Below the pieces are notes generated by a model. That model did not search any database. It was not told the origin of the DNA and was given only the letters and a program-made list of their open reading frames with translations. From contig DF237271.1 in the NCBI GenBank assembly GCA_000708835.1, positions 38,855 through 102,854 on the forward strand: DNA of 64,000 bases, read 5' to 3'. Shown here in pieces: positions 38,901-48,712 of this stretch. Both the position numbers and the translations under genes were made by a program. The first letter of the stretch is position 1. Every line of letters starts with the position of its first letter. The DNA is from Klebsormidium nitens. Its lineage: Eukaryota; Streptophyta; Klebsormidiophyceae; Klebsormidiales; Klebsormidiaceae.

Positions 38901-40652
38901 GAACCCGAGCCCCGGTAACGGGAGCCGGAACCCCGGGCTGCCGCCGAGAGGGTTACCGGTAACTGGGGCGAAAACCCCGGGTTTGCCCCGCAGCACCAGC
39001 CCGGGGTTACCGAGGAGCCAGAGCCCGGCGGAGGGTGCCGGGAAAATGATCCACCGCAGCTCGACGCCGCCGTATTCCGCTGCGCCGAATCCGGAATCCT
39101 CCGGACTGCCCAGGAGAGCTAAGGTGAGGGGCGGACTTGCATAATTGTGAATCTGGACTTTGCGAGAATCGTACCCCTAGGCTCTCGCGTTCTCCAAGTC
39201 TCGTTTGTTGACCGAGACTTAAAATCTAACCGTGCGTACTGTGTGCTGACAAAAGCGCTTCGAACAGAAGTGGAGCTGGAAGCGAGCGCGGCTGACCGTC
39301 CTTCAGAGGAATGCAAAGAGTTTGTTCTCTCCTGCCGTTTCTTTTTGACGTGTGCACAATGTCTGACTCTCATACCTGGTGTGGTTTTTCCCTGCAAAGA
39401 ACTTCGGGTAAAACTTCGGAAAGGGCAGCCCGCCGCGTATGCAAACAGGGAAGAATTATTCGGATCCTTCTTTGAAATCAAAATGGTCGGTTAAAATATA
39501 ATTTTGAAACGAGACACGCTGAGTAAGATATCCTACTTTCGCATGACGATTTGCCAAAGGGCTTATACGGCTGAAACATACGTGATTTAGTGTGCCTTCT
39601 TTGCGGCAAAGAAACAGCAAGTCAGTCGTACGCAGACCCTTTCTCAAGCCCCGTTACAAGACTGAGCCATGCACAGCAAGTAAAATATTTCTGACCCCTC
39701 AGTGCCTCCATCGCAGACTCCCGACCTCCTCCAACGACCGCGCGAGGCCCTCACGCGCTACTCGCAGGGCTTCCTCACGCATCGATCCTCGCCCTCTACA
39801 CCCATCAAAGGTCGCCCGGAATCCGGCGAATTGGTTGGAACGGAAGCGGCGCCGGAGTCGGCGGAAAAGCGCCGGAGCAAGTCGTGCGAGCGGCCGCGCG
39901 AGCGGAGCGACAGCGACGAGCGGATCGACCGCGAACTCAAGAACCTGATCGTGCAGATGAAAGAAGGAATGGAGTGCCCAGAGCCTTTGGTGGTCAATTT
40001 TGACGACAAGGATGGTGTTTCGGCGGAAGGCGTTCCGGCGGACGGAACGGGGGCAATCAGCGATGCGGTCGATGCATCTAAGGAGGGCGGAAATGGAAGC
40101 AGAAATGGAAGCGGAACCGGAAGCGTCAAGCGGAGCGAGAGCCTAAGCAAGCTGGGCAAGCGAATCGGCTCTTGGATGAAGGGCGAGCCGAGGGGGATCC
40201 CCTCGGTGCCCGTGTCCGAGATCCACGTCGTCAACCGGACGTCCGAGAAATTAGAGGCGGGCAGCGTTACGGACGCGGACGACGACCGCAGCTCCATGAT
40301 GGGCGACAGCGAGCGCTCCGTCGGCTCGACCGCGGTCGCCCACGACCCGCAGGGTTTCAGGGTTTGGGCGTGGCTGCGGACCGCCGCGCACCCGGACGCG
40401 CGCAGCGTTGTGTCCGAGCCGGACGCCGCGGAGATGCGCGCGAGCGAGCCGGAGGTGTGCGCAAGCGACCCGGAGATGGGCGAGGTGCACGCGCGCGTGG
40501 AAGGGGACTCGAGCGGGGAGGCCTCGTTTTGGAAGAAGCGGATCTTCGGGCGCAGCCTTTCCACCATGACGTTTAACAGCCCGCCCAAGGACGGGGCCCA
40601 AGAGGAGCAGAGGCAGCAGCTTCGTCCGAGCTGGGCAGCCGTAAGCTACTAA
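26928..40652 (+). CDS. Large single-pass cell-surface protein with Ig-like, FN3-like and CHB_HEX_C-like repeats
   Basis: Nineteen exons join in phase, giving 1,811 residues. Exon starts are 26928, 27637, 28383, 29026, 29822, 30238, 30703, 31295, 31841, 32399, 33016, 33647, 34412, 35046, 35995, 36452, 37339, 38044 and 39717. A signal peptide (about 1-29, hydrophobic VTILLGLLVLVIGVQS) precedes a bacterial-Ig-like module (FSQPVAFVDLDKITAANG ... LQAGAFADASG, about 37-180) and an FN3-like module (exon 4). Repeats like the chitobiase/hexosaminidase C-terminal domain follow (SLNTSTPGATIRYIHSP, ALLLYTSDPKIPL). Exons 13-14 resemble a SEA-like fold ending TQRRLLA. One TM helix lies at about 1037-1061 (exon 16), then a charged, Ser/Pro-rich cytoplasmic tail of about 750 residues without a kinase domain. 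Many N-x-S/T sites in the ectodomain fit secretion. Ligand and role are unknown; it may act in wall sensing or adhesion. Exon assignment for 5-10 is less certain than for the rest. Confidence 0.78.
32874..32930 (+). pseudogene. Decayed copy of the start of surface-protein exon 11
   Basis: CTTCTTTCCCCAGCTTTGCACC, then GACTGAAGCCTCCCTCCTGGAGCC, closely mirrors the acceptor and first 45 bases of the real exon 11 (CATTCTTCCCCAGCTTCCGCGCC ... GACGCCTCCCTCCTAGCTCC) about 140 bp downstream. Read in the phase imposed by exon 10 it hits TGA within eight codons, so the upstream acceptor would truncate the protein. It is a partial tandem exon duplication. Confidence 0.6.
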
Positions 40653-41861
40653 TTGACTGGCCATAAGCTATACTACTTTACTAAAAACGTGGACAGCCGG
40701 CGATACAAGTAGCACGTAGCTAGAGCTAGCCATTTTTGGTCAAAGCCGTATGTATCATCCTTCGGCTGGGACCAAATATGAGATATTATAGCGTATGACG
40801 GATTTAATTCGAAAGAGTGGAACTGAAGGCTGGCACTTTAAGTTATGACTGACAAGGTTACTTTAGATCAAGGAACTCTTAAGTGCGGGGCTATGGCATA
40901 CGGCGAATGGACCCGCTTTTGGAAGTTCCCTAGCACAGGTAGCTCTCACAGATCAGCACCTCGCTGATCTTATTAGTGGATTAGTAGGTAGATGCAAGAA
41001 CTGACTCGTGGCACGAATCCCGTACTATTCATCCGCGAACGACTGGCGAGATGACTTTTACCGGTTTTCAATACGTTCAAGAAGGCATCTGAAAGTTGAG
41101 TGCTCCGGGTCGTTTCGATCTTCATGACTATTTTTGCACGGTGGCGCCAATTCTGGACCACATATAGTTCCTTGTATGAATGATAGGGCCGGAAGCACTC
41201 TCACATCTGCTTCGGTGGTCTGCACGAGTGGGGACGTAGATCTTTCAATATTTGCCATGCTTGATCAAGGCCCCATCAGTGTCACCAGAAGGGCCATGCA
41301 TGATGACGTGGTTAACCCGAGAACCACGACTTCCATCAGCCGTAAGCAGAAATTCGCACTCTCAGTAGAGGTTTTCGACGATAGGATGGAACGAGTTGAT
41401 GATACCGTGGACTTTCACGAAGGCAAAAGACAATATCGTTTGATATAAAAGGGACTATATGTAGATCGATCTCGCTCACTTTGCAAGCGCCTCATGAGAT
41501 GAGGGTTGGCAAGATGAGCCAAGACTTGCAAGGAAACTTTATAACATAATCGAAGTAATCCAATCATCAAATAGTTGAATAGGACAGCTTACTGACGGTT
41601 CTGCAGATCGTACTGCTCAGCAACACTGCCGGCTCTCAGTACTTTTTTGTAGCTAGATGATCCGAGAAGTTGGACCTGACTATTCTCGCCAGTCAGCTGC
41701 GTTCACCCTGCAGCCGACCAGACACACTACTCGTCGACTAGCTCGGTAAATCTCGTTTTGCTGCCTCGAACGCTCGAAACACATTGTCGACTGACAATCT
41801 GAAACGTGTGAAGGAGATACTGCATCAAGAACACTTCCTGATCATCAAGTGTTCTTCCTGA
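40653..41861. other. Intergenic region between convergent genes
   Basis: About 1.2 kb between the stop of the surface-protein gene (+) and the stop of the membrane-protein gene (-). No exon was recognised. It should contain both 3' UTRs. Confidence 0.55.
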
Positions 41862-42867
41862 CTATACGTCCGATCCAGCGCGCGCGCGCATCTCAATGTC
41901 ACCGCCCACGTTGTTTCCCGCCCGCAGCTTCCCATACGCCCTGGATAAACAACTAGAGCAGCGGTAGATGGCCGCAAATGCGATGGTCCACCAGCAGGTA
42001 ACGGCGACCGTTATGGCAAACCAGAGCCAGAATATCATGCCCACGTCGTGATCTACCTTGCTTTGAGAAGCCTGCTTGGCCTCCCGGATATAGAGCCCCT
42101 TGAATCTGGTTGCAACTATCCGTGAAACCCACGTAAACCTGGAAAATTTCTCTGATTGTGCAGGGGTAAATTGTCAGATTGGCCTTGCTAGCTGCTAGAA
42201 AGGCGTTCAAGCCTGCTGGGTCGGGCAATTCCACCGGGGTCGCGGGTTTTTGCGCTACCACCGCAAAGTACACAGTAGGGACCAAAAATACAAACATGGG
42301 TGGCAAGGAGACCCACAGATGAAAGTAAACCCACAGGAATTTCTGTTTCAAGGGCGCCGAACAAAACTCTTTTGTGAGGTCCAGGTCTTTCACAACTCCT
42401 GGCCTCAGCAAGTCTTTGGCATACTCCCTGAAGGATGGGTCACTGCACAGTCCTACGCAGTATAAGATCAACAAACCCAGGGTTATCAGCGACCAAATTG
42501 AACAAACCCCCTCGAAAACATCCCGAGCCCTGTGCCGAGGTTTGAGAAACGGGTCCTCGCCCTTTCTGACCATTTTAGGCGCGCTCGCGCACCCCCCTGG
42601 GTGCTCAATAGTGTAGAAGTCAAAAGGGGTTTCATACACACTTCCATTGCAGAGCTGCAACTGGAGAGGGGGGTGAAAGGGAACAAGCGGGTTGGGCTGA
42701 TTTGCGTTGTTTTGCAGATATGCGTTGATGCGCCCTGGGTCAAGCAGGCTGGTCGTCCCATTGACGTGGATGACGTATTCGACCGTGAAGGACTCACTCA
42801 ATTGAACAAAAGCTGTGGCGATGAGAGCTAAGAAGACAGCAAACGCGAACCTGGTAAAGCGCCCCAT
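41862..42867 (-). CDS. Multi-pass membrane protein of unknown function, with an apparent frameshift
   Basis: The frame from ATG 42867 encodes a signal-anchor-like N-terminus (FAFAVFLALIATAFV) and two further hydrophobic segments (SIWSLITLGLLILYCVGLC; WVSLPPMFVFLVPTVYFAVVA). The second half, with a fourth segment (GMIFWLWFAITVAVTCWW) and a short basic/acidic tail ending at 41862, lies in another frame. The two fit together if one base is removed at the four-G run at 42163-42166 (plus strand), yielding YPAQSEKFSRFTWVSRIVATRFKG as a natural continuation (residues given from both sides of the break). Causes could be a sequencing homopolymer error, a real pseudogenising indel, or an unrecognised intron of about 130 bases ending at TTTTCCAG. 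No family was recognised. About 325-335 residues with four TM segments would result. Confidence 0.55.
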
Positions 42868-43725
42868 TATATCTCCCGTACTCTTTCGTTCTTAGTGATT
42901 AGCTACCTGTAGTCTTAATGTGCCGGGCGGAACTCAATGGCTGAGTCATGCAGACTGAGTGACTTGCGCCGAGCGGGTCACGCGGCCGCTTACTTGCCGG
43001 GATTTGGGAGGTTTAAGTATGTGCAATGCTTGGAGCGGACTCGAGCGTCCGACACCGCGGCCGCGGCCGCGGAAGCCCTGGAGCAGGCGGATCGGCCAAC
43101 CATGTATTGCCATCGTTACTTGAGTGAGGGCGTCAGAAGCGACGTAGAGCTGGCAATTCACGCATCTCATAAGCGGCCCGTGCATCTCGTATAGGAGCGC
43201 TTCTTTGTGCTACCATCCGACGGGAATCAGTAGAATAGCGCGATGCATGTACTACGAAAACAAAGGTGATGTCGAGAATGGAATCCTGAAAATTGACGTT
43301 GATGATTGGAGACTCGAGTGTCATCATGCGGTCTACTATGCAATACCGAAGCAGATCATACTTTGCTCACTAGAGAAGACCACTGATCTCATCCGGTGCG
43401 CTCATGCGAAACGTTCTTCCTTCAGCAATTCGTGTTACAATAGCGCGTGCATGCGTTTGATGTTCAGATTTGACACCAGCTGGGCTATTGCGAAGAAACG
43501 AGGGCAGTACTTTTCGTGTTGTAATCCAATGATCTTCAAAAGCGGTGAATTTATCGGACAGATTCGGGTTGCCGGCCGCCCTTTCCAAGCCTTAGACGCT
43601 CATGCTCAGCCTTTAACGAGAGAGCAGACTGCTTATTGACATAATTTAGCAGTCAGTCACATAAGTACTTGGCCATCTATCTCGTTGATTACTTGATATT
43701 CGGTCCGTTAGTTCGTTACTAGACT
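42868..43725. other. Intergenic region with short unsupported open frames
   Basis: About 0.86 kb. A 16-base alternating GCGGCC palindrome (around 43057-43072) stands out from its surroundings. A plus-strand open frame, 43205-43639, has no recognisable domain, no good start context and no exon partners, so it is not called as a gene. Confidence 0.4.
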
Positions 43726-43938
43726 CTACTCTTGATCTGCCGCTGCCCCTCCCCGCTGTCGCCACTCCAGAATCTGGGCTCGCAGGTTCCTGTTTGGCAC
43801 TAAGGTCCAGGGCGTCGGCATGGCGAGGTTCGTCATGGGTGACGTGGGCCGACGCGCGAGCCAGGCCTCTATTGCCGCGCGTTCGTACGTGTAGCCGTCA
43901 GCAGCAATCACTGGGTCCTCCATAACAGCCTGTAACAG
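43726..43938 (-). CDS. Orphan 3' exon encoding most of a U-box domain
   Basis: On the minus strand, CTCTGTTACAG is followed by a frame reading AVMEDPVIAADGYTYERAAIEAW ... SPMTNLAMPTP ... LVPNRNLRAQILEWRQR and a stop at 43726. This is the U-box core of plant PUB E3 ubiquitin ligases, in which the preceding segment is normally (F)xCPIxQ; here that part must come from an upstream exon. None was found on the minus strand before or beyond the MYND gene that begins 80 bp away on the plus strand. The exon may be the stranded tail of a gene interrupted by the MYND insertion, or its partner exons may be far upstream. U-box proteins transfer ubiquitin without zinc ligands. Exon identity is secure, gene status is not. 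Confidence 0.7.
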   Translation of the reverse strand: MLQAVMEDPVIAADGYTYERAAIEAWLARRPTSPMTNLAMPTPWTLVPNRNLRAQILEWRQRGGAAADQE

Positions 43939-44016
43939 AGATTCAGAGAGCTTTTCAATCTTGTGTCGTGGTGCATGAAGCACGTCCCATGTTAGGGGCT
44001 GAGCACCTCTGCAGAG

Positions 44017-45515
44017 ATGGAAGGGGGCCTAGACCAGACCGTGGAGCGCTGTGCTTCCATGCTCCTCTTAGAGGATCTAAACCAGATCAAGGCTGGGAGG
44101 AAGCTGCTGGAAGCGGTGCGTCATTCTCCGGATCTAAGCAACGACGACTTTTCCAGAGTGGCCCAAGAAGTCGCGGCATTCCAAGGGGGTGCAGTCATGA
44201 GCAGATTCCTCAGCTTTGTGACGCCAGCTAGCGTGAGCCGCTTGTATCTGCCAGGGGCGGACTCACAGCTGGAAGGACTCAAACGCTTCCTCCATGCTAC
44301 TCCGGCGCTTTGTCATCTCACAGGGAGCAAGATTGTGGTGGATCGTTTCTTGCGGGATGACACTGGAACGATCCAAAAAGTCAGAGCTGAAAACGTCCAC
44401 ATTCAGCTGATGAATCAGGTAACTCAAGTAGTTGACGTATCTGAAAGAATGAAGAGCTCCATGTTTAACCCTCTCGAGATCATGACGTTCCTTGCTTCGC
44501 TGGAGTGCCTGTCGAACTTTGCGCGGGCGTCAAAGACGTTCCGGGACGTTATGAAGGAGCCAACGGAACAGCGGAAGACCTTCGAGCAGTTCAGCGACCT
44601 GCGTTCCTCAAAGAACCTTGCCAAGATGACAGCTGGATCTTCGCTTAGGCTTCGGCTTGGCCTAGCGTGTTTGGCAGCATCTTTTGCATTCGCGGAGGAC
44701 AGCCAGCTGTGGGCTATTGACAGCGGCCTTCTCAAGTTGCTGGCAGCCATCTATGAAGCGTCACCACTGCGCGAGCTCTGCAAAAGGAATCAACGGGGTG
44801 GCTCCCCTGTATACCGCTGCAACAAAATCCTGTACCGCTTGCTCACCTTGGAAGCCACGACGGAGAAGGCGCGTGCGCACAACGCGCTCGAGGGCTTCCG
44901 GCCCCACAGGCGGAAGATGAACGCCGCGGAACCGGAACTTGCCCTGTGGAGGGATTACTTCGGGCCGCGATTGCAGGGCACGAGGGTGGTTGAAAAAGAA
45001 GAGCTGTCAGAGCTGCAATCCGCTGAGAACTGGAAGCATGCCGAAGAGGTTTACAGCGCGATGTTCCAAACCCCGGTGGTCTGCTCGTGGAAGCTGTGCG
45101 CGGCCGGCCGCGAGCCCGTCTTGGGGAAGGGGTTCAGCATGTGTGCACGTTGCCACGTCGCGCGTTACTGCAGGTAAGGCCGTGATATGCATTTGCTAAA
45201 TCCACGTGTCGCCTTCCCGTTGATGCACTACAGTAGTGTTCAACTATGACAAGGACTGCTCGCGGATTCCGGGTAACCCTTTTCGCCGTCAAGATCCAGA
45301 TGCGCACTTCCCCTCATCTAATCATGTTACAGTGGCGACCGTGATCAAATCCTCTAACGGGCTCATGCTCTTGCAGACGTGCATTCTTCTGTTTATTATG
45401 ATCGCACCCAACCTGGCATGAAGTTTTGAAAGCACATCTGTGCTCTGGTTGCAGCAAGGAGCATCAGAAGTCGCACTGGCCCAGCCACAAGGTCCACTGC
45501 AGAAAGATGCCATAA
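44017..45515 (+). CDS. MYND zinc-finger protein, intact copy 2
   Basis: Two exons, 44017-45173 and 45455-45515, join in phase as YC-S-KEHQ to give 405 residues. Residues 1-350 are a helical, family-specific region (ERCASMLL, SLECLSNFARASKTFRDVM, WAIDSGLLKLLAAIYEASPLREL) shared with the other two copies and without a domain name I can assign. The C-terminal MYND finger spans about 356-403: CSWKLC, CARCHVARYC, then SKEHQKSHWPSHKVHC. The usual seventh Cys (YCSxxCQ) is His (EHQ), which can still bind zinc. MYND fingers mediate protein-protein contacts; partner and role are unknown. The start is the ATG of MEGGLDQTVERC, conserved in copy 3. It lies head to head with the U-box exon. Confidence 0.85.
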
Positions 45516-46609
45516 AGGGACGAGTCGTGAAAAGCAAGAAGACGTGTTCGTGTTATGCAACTGGTTGCCCTTGCAACTAAGTGACTGCACCCTTGCGAAA
45601 AATACTTTCATCTTCAGTCTCTTTGAAGAGTGATTGCAGAGCTTTGAGGGCCGTTGACGGCGTGAGCTTTGGCGATACTTTAGACCTTCGTAAGTCGGCT
45701 GCTTTTTCGATCCAGCGAGGTTAAGTAAGCATCACCCAGATTCCATGAGCGATATACCCATATGGGTACTACGTCAAATCTCATACTTCCGCGTACCAGG
45801 AGCGCCTCATCGCGAGTTTGAGTCATCGTTGGTGGGCTACTGCACGAACATCTGCATGTTACATGTTACGTCCTGATCATCTTATGGTATGTCGCCTGAG
45901 ACAATTGCCTTTTATCATGCTCTTATGACAAGGGCGAACATTGGATTGCTCAATCCACGTGTTTCGAAGTTGGCAATATGGCCTAAGCCGCGGCTTTTCC
46001 TTCAAGGCCATCACTTGTTAACATGGAAAGCGCACCAGCGTGCTCGAGGGGATCGTTAATTGGCTATTCCTCTTCAATCGTGCTTGTGTGAACGCAATAA
46101 AATGTTTTGCTGCCAGATGCATTGGGTGGAAAGCATCGAAAGCGTGCCAGGCATTGCTAGATACTAAGCGATCGCACTAGAAGGGCCGGGCTCAAGAAGT
46201 GTCTTCATTGGCTGTGCACATGCGGCCCCGCCAGCATCGACACGTGCTATCTTGTGATTAAACGCATGCGATCAGAGGGTTAGGGAGGCCGTTTACCTGA
46301 TGGAAACATGGTCAACCACTACACAAGGGACATCGACAAAGCCCTAGACCCCCTGCTAACCCAAACCAAAACCGAATCCCCGACCCAATCCCATCCTGGC
46401 CAATCTGCCTACAACGCAATCGTCTCGAATCCACGTTCCCACAAGCACTAGAAAGACTGAAGACTGAGTGCGGAACTCAGGCCATGAGATTCAACATGAA
46501 CGCCAATGAGGCGGCCGAAACTGACCGTTCAAGGACAACATGTTTGTTTGCAAAACGTACTCACGTGCTTGCTTGATTTCTTAATACGTTTTCCTTGGGA
46601 ACCTTAGTA
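45516..46609. other. Intergenic region, nothing recognised
   Basis: About 1.1 kb downstream of MYND copy 2 with no supportable exon. It precedes the duplicated aspartate-oxidase tail. Confidence 0.5.
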
Positions 46610-48130
46610 CGGTGCCTAGATAAAATGAGCTCAACCCCTACATGCATGCACGCCAGGTTCTTCACAGTGCCTATGCCCCGCTAAGCTTCCGCCATACACA
46701 GATTAGCCTACTTTTACCGCTCCGGTCTTGAGGTCTTGAATTTTTTGAAGAATCGAAGTGACCTTCCTTACTGCTCCGAGAGTCATTTTATCCTGCTTGT
46801 AATGCTGAACCTTACCAGATTCTTTCTGATTCGAGTTATTGAGGAAACGTCCTCTAGCAATCGTCGCGTTTTTCAAAGTGGTTCACCGCAAAATTTCCAT
46901 CATTCAGGCGGAAGGCTGCCTTTGTCCGCCTTCAAATTAGAATCTGAGGAAAACAAGAGCACCGCAGGTCAGAGGGGCGTCCACAATCTCGGGCAAGGTA
47001 CCAACAATAACGTTCTGAAGAAAGCGAATTTGCAGAAATTAGCCAGCGCTTAGTACAGCAAACAGCCAAAGCAAAAAATGATGCTCTCGCGCACAGCTTC
47101 GCGCTTGGTTCGTGTACTGTACTGCAAACTCTTGCTCCGACGCCAGAATGTGCTTCCAGGAACTCGTGTTCGTAAATTGGTTCGAGGCGCCTTTCTTTGC
47201 GTCGACACTGGACGTATGTACCTTTTTCAACAATTGAAAAGAGCCCATCTCAACAACTTAATTGAGCCCACAACAACTCAAAAGAACCCGGAAACAAGAG
47301 CTGTCGACAGTTTGCACTGGCCTAGTTGGCCTAGTTGGACAGCATAAAGAGATTTGCCCCGCTTCACCGGTCTTTGGAGGGGCCCACTTCGTCAGGTTCG
47401 TCCCGCCGGGAAAGAGCAGCGTCGGATGCCGCTCGTTCTCCACCTGCAAAACGAAGACAGAACGGCGAAGCGTCACCAAAAGAAGTCCGAAAGCTTCGCG
47501 GCAACGGCCCTCTCCGTTTCAGGAACGACAGCGCTTGTTATCCTAATACTGACCGCAGCCGACTCAATGGAGGGATGAAAGCCTGCACAGTTAAGGATGC
47601 CAAATCAGGCGGGCAACCGAACGGCAAATGCAGACGTGCCTATTCTCGAGAGTGCCACGTGGCACCTTCAGGTCGTCCGTCTCAAAACATGAGTGTCCAG
47701 GGAGCCCCGGCAAGCGCCGCCTGACGTTTCTTCCGAAAGCAGAGAAATACGGAGAGCGCGAAGGCGTGTGGAAATAGTGTACATGGATGCAAAATTTGCG
47801 CAGAGAAAGACACGTGGCACTCACGTATTCTAGGTGGTCGTGGTGAAGTGCAGGCCGCGGCTATGCCGCCTGACTAGCGCTCTCTGCGCAATCAGCTTGG
47901 CGCCGTCCAGCAGGTTGCGCATCTCGCACACCTCCACGCTCTGCAAATAGTAATAGAAATCAGTTCTGCTACTAGTACGTACTCACCTGGCTCAAGAGAC
48001 CCACCTATTGGGATTGGTCAGCAAAGGATGACATATGTTCAGCAGATTGTCGAGCATCCGACTTTCGGCCGCTGAGAGAGGAGCAAAGCAACGACCGAAG
48101 AGGCATGTGGAAATCGGAGTACCTTTGATT
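46610..48130 (-). pseudogene. Decayed duplicate of the 3' end of the L-aspartate oxidase gene
   Basis: The minus strand carries recognisable copies of the two last coding exons of the oxidase gene whose complete version lies at 52.4-60.6 kb. At about 47942-47828, after a TTGCAG acceptor, it reads [19 protein letters not shown] ... GLHFTT and then, through a one-base deletion, a TAG. At about 47454-47335 it reads VENERHPTLLFPGGTNLTKW. Sequence past the stop (46610-47330) also matches the region 51727-52400. Left of exon 14's expected position, 48050-48130 resembles intron 13 of the real gene, so exon 14 has been deleted. It is a segmental copy of about 1.5 kb made at DNA level, introns included, and is non-functional. 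Confidence 0.82.
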
Positions 48131-48712
48131 TATTGGTTCTGCTCTGCCCTTTTTATTCCACACCGTATGTACTAGTGCATCCATAAATTGAGAATCACAG
48201 AGCACGTGTCACTGCCAAGTGGGAACAACCATGAAGTCCGGATTATTGATCCATGAATAACTTGGAAACATTGCAGGCCGTATGCATGATAAGACCGTCG
48301 TCTGCATCAGTTTTTCAGTTCAAGTTGCGGCCCCGATAAGGTTGCTGGAGTGAGATCAGGTGTCATGACGCCCATAAGTGATGTCCAACCTTCGTATCGT
48401 ATGGCTCGTACTCTGGTAAGGCGGTCATAAGTGTCTGCGGAGATCCTGACAATCTTCCTCTGGTTCTTGGTACCGCTAGCTTGAATTTGCTGACCATTGT
48501 AGGTGACTTTAAGTCTAGCTCAAGAACACAGTTGCCCCAACGAAGGTTTGAAGTATTCACTGGACCTTACGTCTCAAGATCTCGCGCCTCAAATTCTGGT
48601 TTTCGAACAGATCCAAGACTAGGCTGTTCCGGGCGCACATGACGACCTTTAATTAAGACGGACAATCATCGCTTAAGGAATCGGACCACCAGAAAGTGTC
48701 TGCTTTGGATTT
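48131..48712. other. Spacer between the pseudo-oxidase tail and MYND copy 3
   Basis: About 0.6 kb without recognisable exons; it should hold the 3' UTR of the minus-strand MYND copy 3. Confidence 0.45.

Noticed and set aside
38244-38996. Long minus-strand open frame (250 codons) under the tail of the surface-protein gene
   Set aside because: Antisense shadow of a GC-rich, biased coding exon; the plus-strand reading continues in phase through splice sites. The same applies to 39758-40588.
42100-42300. Intron from GTACTTTGCGG to TTTTCCAG in the membrane-protein gene
   Set aside because: It would restore phase but would remove a plausible TM and loop segment, and the donor is poor. A one-base homopolymer change explains the data more simply, though cDNA is needed.
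43205-43639. Plus-strand frame of 144 codons
   Set aside because: No ATG at its beginning, no recognisable domain and no splice partners; treated as chance.
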